Origin: an uncultured Acidobacteriia bacterium
GTDB taxonomy: Bacteria > Acidobacteriota > Terriglobia > Bryobacterales > Bryobacteraceae
NCBI GenBank assembly: GCA_903929755.1
Contig: CAIYVZ010000053.1
Coordinates: forward strand, 1-55,722
DNA: 55,722 bases
Direction of reading: 5' to 3'
Shown: one piece after another, positions 9,155 to 17,462 of the stretch
Numbering within the stretch: position 1 is the stretch's first letter
Layout of the letters: every line of letters begins with the position of its first letter
Made by a program: the position numbers and the translations under genes
The notes under the pieces: model-generated
The model's input: the letters and a program-made list of their open reading frames with translations, nothing else
Told to the model about the DNA's origin: nothing
The model's database searches: none

Positions 9155-10275
9155 TGAATAAGTTCCCATAGTACGCCACCGGTATCGCCTGGATGGAGGA
9201 AGACGTAGAGGTGGCCGCCGGCACCTTTTTGTGGCTGGGCGAGGAGACGTATGCCGGAAGCTTCCAGGGTATTCGCCATGCTGGCCAGATCAGCGACGCG
9301 GAGAGCGACGTGGTGCAGGCCGGGGCCGCGCTTTTCCAGAAAGCGGGCGATGGTGGAGGTGGGGTCTGCGGGTTCCAGAAGCTCCAGGCGGGTGTCACCG
9401 AGGGGCAGCATGGCGACGTGGACCTTTTCCTGTGCCACGGTTTCGCGGAGGGTGGTTTCGAGGCCGAGCTGGTCGCGATAGAAGGCCAGGGAGTGCTCGA
9501 TGGAACGGACCGCCAGGCCCAGGTGGTCAATGCCCAGGACAGCGGCGGGAGCCTTCCGGGCCAGCCTCGGACAGGAAAGCAGATACTCCAGAAGTTCGGG
9601 GACTCCGGTGCCATCGGTGGCTATGGTCCGGAAGATGGGAACCGCTGTTTGGCCAGGTTTGGGGTGGCTGAGAGACAGCATGCCTTCGATTTCACGCTGG
9701 GTCTGGTCCACGCCGGGGCGATCGGCTTTGTTGATGGCGAAGACGTCGGCGATCTCCATGATGCCGGCTTTGATGGCCTGGACGTCATCGCCCATGCCGG
9801 GCACGAGAACCACGACGGTGACATCGGCGGTGGCTGTGACATCGATCTCGTCCTGGCCGACGCCGACGGTTTCGAGGATCACGAAATCGAAACCGGCTCC
9901 GCGGAACAGGCGGGCGAGCGCGGCGCTGGTTTTGGCCAGACCTCCGGTGGCTCCACGGGTAGCCATGGAGCGGATGAAGACGCCGGGATCGGCGTGGTGG
10001 CGCTGCATCCGAATGCGGTCGCCCAGAACGGCGCCTCCGGTTGAGCGGCTGGAGGGATCGACCGCGATGATGGCGACGCGTTTTTCACGACGGCGAAGTT
10101 CATCAATCAGGGCGCCGACCAGAGTGCTCTTCCCCGCCCCGGGAGGGCCGGTAATGCCGACGATCAGGCCTTCGCCCTGGGGCAGCGAGGCTGGCACGGG
10201 CGCACCATTTTCCACGGCGGTGGCCAGGCGGGCGAGTTCGCGGGGCGACCCATTTCTTGAAGACGCTGCGCTCAA
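9148..10275 (-). CDS. MeaB GTPase fused to methylmalonyl-CoA epimerase
   Basis: Two activities of propionyl-CoA metabolism sit on one 375-residue chain. Residues 1 to about 240 are MeaB, the GTPase that loads and protects B12-dependent methylmalonyl-CoA mutase: P-loop GPPGAGKS at 43-50, a [15 protein letters not shown] switch segment, ETVGVGQDE and NKADRPG. From about 245 comes a glyoxalase-fold epimerase, with metal ligands in [17 protein letters not shown] and the terminal WELIQ. Free-standing MeaB is longer at its C-terminus, so the epimerase replaces that arm. It starts with TTG overlapping the dehydrogenase stop as TTGA, with AAGGA six bases upstream. No mutase gene is in the window. Confidence 0.88.
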   Translation of the reverse strand: MSAASSRNGSPRELARLATAVENGAPVPASLPQGEGLIVGITGPPGAGKSTLVGALIDELRRREKRVAIIAVDPSSRSTGGAVLGDRIRMQRHHADPGVFIRSMATRGATGGLAKTSAALARLFRGAGFDFVILETVGVGQDEIDVTATADVTVVVLVPGMGDDVQAIKAGIMEIADVFAINKADRPGVDQTQREIEGMLSLSHPKPGQTAVPIFRTIATDGTGVPELLEYLLSCPRLARKAPAAVLGIDHLGLAVRSIEHSLAFYRDQLGLETTLRETVAQEKVHVAMLPLGDTRLELLEPADPTSTIARFLEKRGPGLHHVALRVADLASMANTLEASGIRLLAQPQKGAGGHLYVFLHPGDTGGVLWELIQD

Positions 10276-11420
10276 GATTTTTCCTTGAGGAGTTGGCGGG
10301 CGATCACCAGGCGCTGGATCTCGCTGGTGCCTTCACCGATGGTGCAAAGCTTCACGTCGCGGTAGAACTTTTCAACCGGGTAATCCTTGATGAAGCCGTA
10401 CCCGCCGTGAATCTGCACTGCTTCGTTGGCGATCCAGACGGCGGCTTCCGAGGCGAAGAGTTTCGCCATGGCGGACTCGCGGGTGACGCGGTGTCCGGCG
10501 TCGAGCATGGTGGCGGCCCGGTAGTTGAGCAGACGGGAAGCGTCGATTTTGGTCGCCATGTCCACCAGCTTGTGCTGAATGGCCTGAAATTCGGAGATGG
10601 GGCGACCGAACTGCTTGCGGAGTTTGGCGTATTTGAGGGCCGCGTCATAAGCACCCTGGGCCATCCCGATGGAGAGCGCCGCGATAGAAATACGCCCGCC
10701 ATCGAGGATGCGGAGGCTATCCACAAAGCCTTCGCCCTGTTTGCCCACCATCTGAGAATCGGGAATGCGGCAATCGGTGAAGACGACTTCGCCGGTGTCG
10801 GAGGCACGGAGCCCCAGCTTATTCTCCTTCTTGCCGGCGCGGAAACCGGGCGTGCCTTTTTCCAGGACGAAGGCGGAGATGCCGTGGTGGGAGGCGCTGC
10901 GATCCGTTACGGCCATGCCGACGCAGATGTCGGCGTAATGGGCGTTGGTGGTGAAGGTCTTGGAGCCGTTGAGCACCCAATCGTCGCCATCGCGGACGGC
11001 GGTGGACCGGGTTCCGGCGGCGTCAGACCCGGCTTCGGGCTCGGTGAGCGACCAACAGCCGAGCCACTCACCCGAAGTCAGTTTGGGCAGATATTTTTGC
11101 TTTTGCTCGTCGGTACCCGCTTTGTAAATGTGGTTGGAACAAAGCGAGGTGTGGGCGGCGAGAATAATGCCCACCGAACCATCCACCCGGGACAGTTCCT
11201 CGATGATGATGGAGTATTCCACATATCCCAGGCCGGCGCCGCCGTACTTTTCGGGAAAAATGGCCCCCATGTAGCCGAGCGAACCCAGTTTTTTGATTAC
11301 CTGCTGCGGGAAGATCTGGTTTTCATCCCACTCCATGACATGGGGGGCGATCTCCATCTGGGCAAACTCGCGAACGGCCCGCCTGAGTTGGAGTTGCTCG
11401 GGGGTGTAGTCGAAATCCAC
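10272..11420 (-). CDS. Acyl-CoA dehydrogenase
   Basis: This FAD-dependent enzyme introduces a 2,3 double bond into an acyl-CoA and passes electrons to ETF. It has 382 residues, the standard length. Signatures are [16 protein letters not shown] (FAD/substrate site), [28 protein letters not shown], and [16 protein letters not shown] with the catalytic Glu. It resembles short- or branched-chain dehydrogenases. The start is GTG at 11420 without a strong Shine-Dalgarno. It is the first gene of the dehydrogenase, meaB/mce, mtnP, GT9 run. The neighbouring epimerase suggests catabolism of branched-chain amino acids or short acyl-CoA ending in propionyl-CoA. Confidence 0.93.
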   Translation of the reverse strand: MDFDYTPEQLQLRRAVREFAQMEIAPHVMEWDENQIFPQQVIKKLGSLGYMGAIFPEKYGGAGLGYVEYSIIIEELSRVDGSVGIILAAHTSLCSNHIYKAGTDEQKQKYLPKLTSGEWLGCWSLTEPEAGSDAAGTRSTAVRDGDDWVLNGSKTFTTNAHYADICVGMAVTDRSASHHGISAFVLEKGTPGFRAGKKENKLGLRASDTGEVVFTDCRIPDSQMVGKQGEGFVDSLRILDGGRISIAALSIGMAQGAYDAALKYAKLRKQFGRPISEFQAIQHKLVDMATKIDASRLLNYRAATMLDAGHRVTRESAMAKLFASEAAVWIANEAVQIHGGYGFIKDYPVEKFYRDVKLCTIGEGTSEIQRLVIARQLLKEKS

Positions 11421-11437
11421 GTTTCGATTATGGCAGG

Positions 11438-11485
11438 AAGAAAGGGAAAGGGGAGGCTCGGGGGAGCCTCCTCTTTTCCTTTCTT
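11438..11485. terminator. Long 22-bp hairpin, probable terminator
   Basis: Positions 11438-11459 pair with 11464-11485 through 22 base pairs, including two G-T wobbles, around a GGGG loop. It lies between the end of the Gly/Tyr-rich gene and the start of the acyl-CoA dehydrogenase, both on the minus strand. On that strand the 3' arm ends in CTTTCTT. It is most likely a terminator for the upstream gene or a stable 5' leader of the dehydrogenase mRNA. Confidence 0.65.
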
Positions 11486-11527
11486 ATGCCCACCCCTTTT
11501 TTCAGGGACGTTTTTGTGAGTTAGCGC

Positions 11528-12502
11528 TTAGCGTCGCCCGTAGCGCCCGCGATAGCCGCGCCCGATGATGATGCCGACACCGCCGCCGTAGCCGCCATAC
11601 GGATAGCCGTAGCCCCAACCGGGACCGTAGCCACCAGGACCGTAGCCACCATAGTAGGGCGGAGGAGGAGGCTGCGGGTTGGTACGACGGGTGGAGTAGT
11701 TGCGGTCGCGTTCATAGTCGCGGGAATCGGCGTACCGGAAGGCACCGGAGAGGGTTGTGTCCACTTCGACGGCCGATTCCAGCTCAAAGGTGAGCAGGGT
11801 TTCCGGATAAACCACCGTTGCCTTGCCACGGGTGAGGAGGACCCCGGCGAGCCCGGCGGCGGCACCGACTCCGGCACCGATCCCGGCGCCCTTGCCACCT
11901 TCACTGATGCCGCCGATAGCCGCAGCCATGGCCGTCGCCTGCCCAACTGTGCCCAGATCGCGACCAACAGAAGTGGGGCCGCTGTGCTGCAGGATTCGGG
12001 TGTGAACACTCATGTTCTCGCCGTCAGCGAGGGTGATCCCGATGATTTCGAGACCAAGCCTGGAGACGCCTTCCACGCGCCCGGCTTTCTGGGCTTCGGT
12101 GATGCGCCCGACGACGGCCTGACCGCGGTGGGCGATGACGACGCCGTTGACAACGAGGGGGTCGGCGAGCGTGGCGTAGAAGTTCTCACCGCTCTGGTTT
12201 CGGTCAGACGAAAGCTGCTGTTCCATTCGAATCGGCAGCCAGGTGCCGCGCTTCACGGTGAGATGCGAGGGGAAACGGCTGACGTCCTGCTGCGAGTAGG
12301 CAGCGCGAGGTGCCTGCTGCGGCGGGGCGTCATTCCGTTCGGAGATAGAGGGAGGTTCTGAGGTGGAAGTCGATTCGGAACCGGAGGGAAAGACGGGCGG
12401 AGGCGGAGGAGCGGGATAGCGGCCCTGCGCAAACGCCGATACGGAGGCGATGAGGGGAATGCTGCCCAGGAGGATTTTGGAAACCACGTTACGAGTTCGC
12501 AT
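11528..12502 (-). CDS. Exported Gly/Tyr-rich protein with glycine-zipper segment
   Basis: This is a 324-residue envelope protein of unknown function. A signal peptide (KILLGSIPLIASVSAFAQ) leads to a Pro/Ser-rich linker. A folded segment follows (about 75-170, around SGENFYATLADPLVVNG), resembling the TrbI-like beta domain seen in secreted proteins. Next comes a glycine-zipper stretch near 190-220 (GGKGAGIGAGVGAAAGLAG) that could insert into a membrane. The tail of about 60 residues is made of Gly, Tyr, Pro and Arg repeats. The start ATG at 12502 faces the 892-bp intergenic region. The domain comparisons are tentative. Confidence 0.7.
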   Translation of the reverse strand: MRTRNVVSKILLGSIPLIASVSAFAQGRYPAPPPPPVFPSGSESTSTSEPPSISERNDAPPQQAPRAAYSQQDVSRFPSHLTVKRGTWLPIRMEQQLSSDRNQSGENFYATLADPLVVNGVVIAHRGQAVVGRITEAQKAGRVEGVSRLGLEIIGITLADGENMSVHTRILQHSGPTSVGRDLGTVGQATAMAAAIGGISEGGKGAGIGAGVGAAAGLAGVLLTRGKATVVYPETLLTFELESAVEVDTTLSGAFRYADSRDYERDRNYSTRRTNPQPPPPPYYGGYGPGGYGPGWGYGYPYGGYGGGVGIIIGRGYRGRYGRR

Positions 12503-12683
12503 GATGCCCTAAGCAGTTGCACGTCCGACGCCAAACCAAAACCACTTCCATGTTATTGAAAACAGGACCTAACGAAAATCTCACCAGCGGTGGCGCCCCA
12601 CCAGGCTGGTGGATTTCGGCCAGCTTTCTTCTGCGGGGCCGACCGAGGCATTGAGCAACAAAACAGTATCGGCAGGGGCTGAT

Positions 12684-12692
12684 TTATCCACA
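12684..12692 (+). promoter_or_regulatory. Perfect DnaA box
   Basis: TTATCCACA matches the bacterial DnaA box exactly and is followed within about 30 bp by an AT-rich tract. Confidence 0.6.
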
Positions 12693-12747
12693 GGATATTC
12701 ACCGCAGGAAACCCGCCGATGCTTGATTTTGAAGGACTAAAAAAACT

Positions 12748-12756
12748 TGTGGAAAC
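12748..12756 (-). promoter_or_regulatory. Weak DnaA-box-like site
   Basis: GTTTCCACA on the minus strand differs at two positions from the consensus and sits at the edge of the A-run. Confidence 0.35.
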
Positions 12757-12872
12757 CGGGCAATATCCCTATTGACGAAGAAATAAAACAGGCGCATGAT
12801 GAAGTCAGTTCCAGGGTTCACGGAACGATTGCCAAAGCGGTCGGAAACGGACTTCGCGGCGGTCCGGGAAAG

Positions 12873-12886
12873 CGGTTGCAAGACCG
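12873..12886 (+). other. Hairpin with UGCAAG loop (copy 1)
   Basis: CGGT and ACCG flank a TGCAAG loop. The same loop with different but still pairing stems recurs at 12969-12982 and 13278-13289, which suggests an RNA structure. Confidence 0.4.
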
Positions 12887-12968
12887 TAAGTACACGGGCG
12901 GCAGGAGAAACGAACGAAAGCGGCGGCGGGTTTACAGGGCAATGAACGGTTGAATGCTTTGATCCGGC

Positions 12969-12982
12969 GGGTTGCAAGACCC
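12969..12982 (+). other. Hairpin with UGCAAG loop (copy 2)
   Basis: GGGT and ACCC flank TGCAAG. Relative to copy 1 the closing C-G pair has become G-C, a compensated change. Confidence 0.4.
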
Positions 12983-13049
12983 AAAGGGGAGTGGAGGCCG
13001 CAAACAGGCACTGTAGCGCTGAGAAGCGGAACGGAAAACGGATTTCGGG

Positions 13050-13058
13050 TGTGGATAA
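13050..13058 (-). promoter_or_regulatory. Perfect DnaA box
   Basis: TGTGGATAA on plus is TTATCCACA on minus, an exact match and inverted relative to the box at 12684. Confidence 0.6.
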
Positions 13059-13277
13059 CGCCCCGCGAGGCCTCGAAACCAAAGCGGAGCGCGGTAGCTC
13101 GGAATCGAACGGATCCGGAAAGCGGATAAGCGTGGAGTTGAAGATGGCAGGTCGGGAGCCTTGACCTTTCAATGGTGGCGAAAGCCGTCGTTGGGAGCGA
13201 GCGAAAGACCGTGATCGAAACTTCGGCCCCGGTGGAGTGGAAGTTGGGCGAAGCGCTTCGGCCAATAGCCCGGTGAG

Positions 13278-13289
13278 AGCTGCAAGGCT
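13278..13289 (+). other. Hairpin with UGCAAG loop (copy 3)
   Basis: AGC and GCT flank TGCAAG. The stem is only three pairs, so this copy is the weakest of the three. Confidence 0.3.
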
Positions 13290-13394
13290 GGAACCGGCAT
13301 GATTGAAGCTGCGGATCTGACGAAAGCACCACTGCGCAGCGGCGCTCTGCATGCGGGCGGCACGCTGAATCGTACCGTGGACCCTGGCGCCTTT

Positions 13395-14099
13395 TTAAGG
13401 CCTTAGTAATTCCTCCGCCCAGAGCGCTCCGTTCGGGTCTTCCTCGTGCTTGAAATAGACGTACGCGTCGCGACCGGTGGCGAGAAGAGCGTCTGTCTGA
13501 GAACGCAGATCGGCCCGCATTTCCAGCGTGTAGTCGGCCTTGCGGAGGCGAAAGTAGCCGAAATCGGCGGTGAACACTTTGGGAACTTCCAGCTTTTCTG
13601 ATTCCGCGAGGCAGAGCGCGATACCTTTTTTCGCCAGCCGTTCGTAGACTTCGTCTGTCAGCCAGGAGGCGTGGCGGAACTCGAAGGCGAAGCGGAGGTC
13701 GTCGGGCAAGAGGGGCAGATACTCGTCGAGCCGGGCGAGGTCGCATTTGAAGGTGGGGGCGAACTGGTAGAGGATCGGCCCCAAACGCCGGGCGGCGCGG
13801 AGGGGTTCCAGTGCCTTGAGGAAGACCTCGGTGAAACTCCCCGCGTCCTTCAGTTTCAGGATGTGGGTCAGCTTCATGTGGGCTTTGCAGCTAAAAGCAA
13901 AGCCTGGAGGCGTTTGAGCCAGCCAGTTTTCCAGCGTTTTGGCCGACGGCAACTGCCGGTAGGTGTAGTTGATTTCCACACTGTTCAGGCGCGTGGCGTA
14001 GTGTTCCAGGAACTTAGCGGAGGGCACGGCCTTCGGGTAAAAGGCCGGTTTCCAGGCTGGGTAGGAGAAGCCGGAGGTTCCGGCGAACAACTTAGACAT
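13395..14099 (-). CDS. DUF72 (YecE-like) protein
   Basis: This is a 234-residue member of the DUF72/YecE family, a TIM-barrel-like fold of unknown biochemical role. Typical elements are an N-terminal GTSGFSYPAWKPAFYP, then FLEHYATRLNSVEINYTYRQLP, a PPGFAFSCKAHMKLTH segment, GPILYQFAPTFK, FAFEFRHASW, and a C-terminal DAYVYFKHEEDPNGALWAEEL. The length is normal. It is transcribed away from the NHL-repeat gene, with 96 bp between the two starts, and ends at the edge of the origin candidate. Confidence 0.88.
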   Translation of the reverse strand: MSKLFAGTSGFSYPAWKPAFYPKAVPSAKFLEHYATRLNSVEINYTYRQLPSAKTLENWLAQTPPGFAFSCKAHMKLTHILKLKDAGSFTEVFLKALEPLRAARRLGPILYQFAPTFKCDLARLDEYLPLLPDDLRFAFEFRHASWLTDEVYERLAKKGIALCLAESEKLEVPKVFTADFGYFRLRKADYTLEMRADLRSQTDALLATGRDAYVYFKHEEDPNGALWAEELLRP

Positions 14100-14195
14100 A
14101 GCAGCATTGGTATCATCGCAAATTGGGCGGCTTGTCGCCCGAAGCCGATTTGAAACCTGAATCGGTAGTGAGCCGTCTCAATACAACTGGACTTC

Positions 14196-15998
14196 ATGAA
14201 GAGCCTTCGAATCGTTTCCGCGTTCCTCCTTATTTGCGCCCTTGCCCCCGCGCAGCAGTATCTTGTTTCCACGGTAGCGGGTACCGGCGGGTCCGCAGGA
14301 TGGTCCGGCGACGCAGGTCCGGCCACCCAGGCGCAGTTGAACAACCCCGTGCGTGTGTCGCTGGACAAAGCCGGCAATATTTATATCACCGATTACACCA
14401 ACTACTCGGTGCGTAAGGTGAATGTTTCCACTGGAATTATCGATACCGTAGCTGGCAACGGGGCGTTTGGTTTCACGGGCGATGGCGATAACGCCAAGGG
14501 TTCTGGCCTGTCCAACATTTTGGACGTGGCGGTGGACCAAAACACGGGCGACGTCTTTATTGCCGATTCGCTGAACAGCCGCGTTCGGTGGGTAACGCCC
14601 TCGGGCATCATCACCACCTACGCGGGCAACGGTTCCCGCGGTTATTCCGGCGATGGCGGTGCAGCAAGCGCAGCATCCCTTTATTTCCCGTCTGCAGTGG
14701 CCCTGGACAGTGCGGGAAACCTTTATATTGCCGATTACGGCAATGCGACGGTTCGTAAAGTGAACCGCCAGACGAAGGTGATCACCACCGTGGCTGGCGT
14801 CGGCTACTCGATTTACGGTGCGGCCCCCGGTGACGGCGGACCGGCCACCAAGGCATTCCTTTCCCTGCCCTTCTCGCTTGGGTTTGACGGCGCGGGCAAT
14901 CTTTACATCGGCGACACGGGTACCAGCAGCATCCGGCGCGTGGGTTCCGACGGCGTCATTAAGACTTACATCGACAACTTCGTGGCGCAGAACTTCGCGG
15001 TGGACGCGAGCGGCACCATTTACGTGGCCGAATACCGGACCAACACCGTGCAGAAGATTCTGCCGGGTGGTACGAGGCTCTGGATCGGCGGTAACGGAAC
15101 TTCCGGCTATGCGGGCGACGGTGGCATCGGGACTTCGGCGCAGTTCGCCCAGCCCTACGGCGTGGCGGTGGACGCTGGCGGCAATGTGTACGTGGCGGAC
15201 GCGGCCAATGCGGTGGTTCGGAAACTCAGCCCCATCAACTTCTCGGTGGGCGCGATTGCCAACGCGGCCAGCCTGACGGGCTTCGCGCCGCCTCTGAGCG
15301 GAATCGGTGACGCCTCCATCTCTGTGTCTCCGGGCGAAATCGTGGTGCTTTACGGCACGGGTATTGGCCCGGCAACGCTGGCGGTGGCTTCCCCCACGAA
15401 GGGACTGTTCCCCACCACGCTGGCCGGGACCACGGTGACATTTAGCCGCGTGGCCGCACCGCTGATCTACGCTTCGGCGAACGCCGTGGCCGCGATTGTG
15501 CCCTACAGCGTGAACGGTCAGGTATCGGTGGATATCCGCGTGAACTATCAGGGGAAGAACACCCCCATCAATACGGTTCCGGTGTTCCCGACAGCGCCTG
15601 GGATTTTCACCGCCGACTCGACCGGCGGCGGACAGGCTGCAGCCTTGAATCAGGATGGCACGCTGAATAATGCCAACAATCCGGCTCTGGTGGGCAGTGT
15701 GGTTACGCTTTTCGCGACCGGTGAAGGGCAGACCAGCAGCCTTGGCGGTGTGGGCGGCGTGGACGGCAAGACGGCGAGCGCCGCTCCGTACGCTGCCCCG
15801 ATTCAGCCCGTTTCGGTGACGGTTGGCGGCCTGGATGCGGTGGTGAACTATGCGGGCGCGGCTCCCACCCTGGTGGCTGGCGTGATGCAGCTGAACATCC
15901 AGATTCCCACCGGTATTGCGCCGGGGAGTTCGATTCCCGTGGTGCTGACCGTGGGTGGCGTTCGCAGTCGTCAGGTAACCATCGCCGTCACGCAGTAA
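14196..15998 (+). CDS. Secreted NHL-repeat protein with Solibacter-type C-terminal domain
   Basis: This is a 600-residue exported protein of unknown role. A signal peptide (MKSLRIVSAFLLICALAPAQ) precedes five or six NHL blades at about 25-350, each with a variant of AGNLYIADYGNATVRKV and a GDGG(P/I)AT linker, forming a beta-propeller. Residues from about 355 carry the roughly 215-residue domain known from Solibacter (TIGR03437): IANAASLTG, SPGEIVVLYGTGIGPA, VNGQVSVDIRV, GSVVTLFATGEGQT, and VMQLNIQIP. Such proteins are abundant in Acidobacteria and are the best taxonomic clue here. A 42-bp gap separates it from the efflux operon. Confidence 0.85.
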   Translation: MKSLRIVSAFLLICALAPAQQYLVSTVAGTGGSAGWSGDAGPATQAQLNNPVRVSLDKAGNIYITDYTNYSVRKVNVSTGIIDTVAGNGAFGFTGDGDNAKGSGLSNILDVAVDQNTGDVFIADSLNSRVRWVTPSGIITTYAGNGSRGYSGDGGAASAASLYFPSAVALDSAGNLYIADYGNATVRKVNRQTKVITTVAGVGYSIYGAAPGDGGPATKAFLSLPFSLGFDGAGNLYIGDTGTSSIRRVGSDGVIKTYIDNFVAQNFAVDASGTIYVAEYRTNTVQKILPGGTRLWIGGNGTSGYAGDGGIGTSAQFAQPYGVAVDAGGNVYVADAANAVVRKLSPINFSVGAIANAASLTGFAPPLSGIGDASISVSPGEIVVLYGTGIGPATLAVASPTKGLFPTTLAGTTVTFSRVAAPLIYASANAVAAIVPYSVNGQVSVDIRVNYQGKNTPINTVPVFPTAPGIFTADSTGGGQAAALNQDGTLNNANNPALVGSVVTLFATGEGQTSSLGGVGGVDGKTASAAPYAAPIQPVSVTVGGLDAVVNYAGAAPTLVAGVMQLNIQIPTGIAPGSSIPVVLTVGGVRSRQVTIAVTQ

Positions 15999-16040
15999 CA
16001 CGCTGCGACTAAAGAGAATCGACGCAATATACTCATACGA

Positions 16041-17462
16041 GTGAAAGCTCCCCTGGCGGCAGGTCCATTGTTGGTGATCGGGGCGGTTGCCTGCCTCATG
16101 ACCGGCACGGGCTGCGTTCAGTATCAGGCAAATGTCCTGCAGCCTCCGCAAATTGAAGCGAAGCTGCGGGCACGGAGCCTGGGGGCGGATGGCCTTGCGG
16201 AGTTTGTCCGGGTTCAGGTGGGCAAGCCGGAATTAACATGGCCACCGACTGCGCTGGAACCCGAAACGGTGACGGCGATTGCCTGGTTCTTCAGTACCGA
16301 ACTGGAGGTTGCGCGGGCGAAGGCCGAGACCGCGGCGGCGGCGATCATGACTGCCCGGCAGCGGATCAAGCCTTCCATCAGCGGCGAAGGCGGCCGCAAT
16401 AAGACCCCGGATTCCATCGCTACGTACGCCATTAGCCCCTCGTTCGTCATCGAAACGGCCGGCAAGCGGGGCTTACGAATCCTGCAGGCGGAAAAGAACG
16501 CGGAAGCGGCTCGGATTGGCGTGTATGAGACCGCCTGGAGTGTGAGAACCAAAGTTCGCCATGCACTGGCCTGGTACGCGGTGGCGTTGGCGAAACTGGA
16601 CTCGGCTCAAACAGAAGAAAAGCTGCGGGGCGAGGTTCTGGGCATTCTGCAAAAGCGTCTGGAGCTGGGTGAGACCGCGCGGCCGGAGCTGAATCAGGCT
16701 TTGATGGAGAGGGCAGCGGCGACGGGCTCTCTGCGGGCTGCGGAAGGCGACGTGAATCGCGCGTTGGCTGAGATAGGGGCGGCAGTTGGCCTGCCGATGG
16801 CTGTGCTGGAGAAGTTCCCCGTGAATGTAAGCGCGTTCGCGGCGGTTGAGAGCGTGGCGACGGAACAGGTGCAGGGTGCGGGACTGCAGCACAGGGCCGA
16901 TATCCGGCGGGCGCTGGTGGAGTATGAAGAAGTGGATGCGCGGCTACGGCTGGCGATTGCGAACCAGTACCCGAATATCTCGCTGAACCCGGGGTTTACC
17001 TATCAGGAGGGCTTCCCGTCCTACACGCTGGGGAGCCTGTTGGAGTCGCTGCCGATTCTGCATAAAAATCAGGGGCCGATTGCGGAGCAGGAAGCGGCAC
17101 GGAAGCAGGCGGAGGCGGAGTTTATCGCGTTGCAGGCGAGGGTTGTGGCGGAAGCGGAGACTTCCGTGGTTCGGTATCGCACGGCCAGTGCGGAATGGAA
17201 GACTGCAAGGGAAACGCTGCAGAAGGTGGGCCAGGCGAAGGTGATGGCGACGGGAACGGCCTTCCAAAGAGGGGACGCCAGCCGCCTGGACCTGACGGTG
17301 GCGCGTCTGGATACGATGGGCCTGCGCAAAGTACAGGACGACGCGTTTGAGAAACTGCAGGCGGCTCTGGGGGCACTGGAAGACGCCATGCAGACACCAG
17401 TGTGGGCAGCGATTCCGGCCCCCGACCTGCATACAAGTAAACGCGCGGAGAAGACGAAATGA
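16041..17462 (+). CDS. TolC-family outer-membrane efflux lipoprotein
   Basis: This is the outer-membrane channel of a tripartite RND pump. The 473-residue product starts at GTG 16041. An N-terminal hydrophobic segment ends in a lipobox-like LMTGTGC (Cys24 or nearby), so lipid anchoring is likely. The body has two long Ala/Glu/Arg-rich helical repeats (about 100-260 and 300-450), including QKRLELGETARPELNQAL and FQRGDASRLDLTVARLD, the paired coiled-coil signature of the family. Its stop overlaps the next start as ATGA. It resembles CzcC/CusC more than drug-pump TolC, but the substrate is not determined. Confidence 0.85.
   Translation: MKAPLAAGPLLVIGAVACLMTGTGCVQYQANVLQPPQIEAKLRARSLGADGLAEFVRVQVGKPELTWPPTALEPETVTAIAWFFSTELEVARAKAETAAAAIMTARQRIKPSISGEGGRNKTPDSIATYAISPSFVIETAGKRGLRILQAEKNAEAARIGVYETAWSVRTKVRHALAWYAVALAKLDSAQTEEKLRGEVLGILQKRLELGETARPELNQALMERAAATGSLRAAEGDVNRALAEIGAAVGLPMAVLEKFPVNVSAFAAVESVATEQVQGAGLQHRADIRRALVEYEEVDARLRLAIANQYPNISLNPGFTYQEGFPSYTLGSLLESLPILHKNQGPIAEQEAARKQAEAEFIALQARVVAEAETSVVRYRTASAEWKTARETLQKVGQAKVMATGTAFQRGDASRLDLTVARLDTMGLRKVQDDAFEKLQAALGALEDAMQTPVWAAIPAPDLHTSKRAEKTK

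Larger units (their letters stand above)
12503..13394. other. Candidate replication origin / structured intergenic region
   Basis: This 892-bp gap lies between two minus-strand genes and has no convincing coding sequence. It holds two perfect TTATCCACA DnaA boxes (12684-12692 on plus, 13050-13058 on minus) and a weaker GTTTCCACA on minus at 12748-12756. An AT-rich tract (30 percent GC at 12721-12750, A-runs to 12790) stands out from the high-GC surroundings. Five AAAGCGG heptamers and three UGCAAG-loop hairpins also occur. Most genes to the left read leftwards and most to the right read rightwards, as around an origin. Against it, dnaA, dnaN, gidA and rpmH are absent, and sampled stretches show G over C on plus on both sides. 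A structured RNA is the alternative. Confidence 0.45.

Noticed and set aside
9086-9169. N-terminal extension of MtnP with an Ala-Ala-Pro-Asn-Pro repeat
   Set aside because: A TTG with a strong ribosome site at 9085 gives the normal family length; the extension overlaps the end of the meaB/mce gene.
12747-12953. Short plus-strand frame of 68 codons in the intergenic region
   Set aside because: It starts inside the weak DnaA-box-like site, is very Arg/Gly/Lys-rich and has no ribosome site.
12699-13352. Open frame of 217 codons on minus in the intergenic region
   Set aside because: It is rich in Ser, Pro, Arg, Leu and Phe with no domain-like pattern, no ribosome site, and contains the DnaA boxes and hairpins. 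It looks like a by-product of a structured high-GC non-coding stretch.
12503-13394. RNase P RNA, tmRNA or 6S RNA
   Set aside because: The conserved RNase P core (such as GAGGAAAGUC and ACAGAA blocks) and the tmRNA tRNA-like ends are not found on either strand.
12805-13746. Open frame of 313 codons on minus running into the DUF72 gene
   Set aside because: It overlaps a clear DUF72 gene in another frame and has the same low-complexity composition.
14178-16151. Open frame of 657 codons antisense to the NHL-repeat gene
   Set aside because: It is a mirror of the repeated, high-GC NHL gene; the plus-strand product has a signal peptide and recognisable domains.
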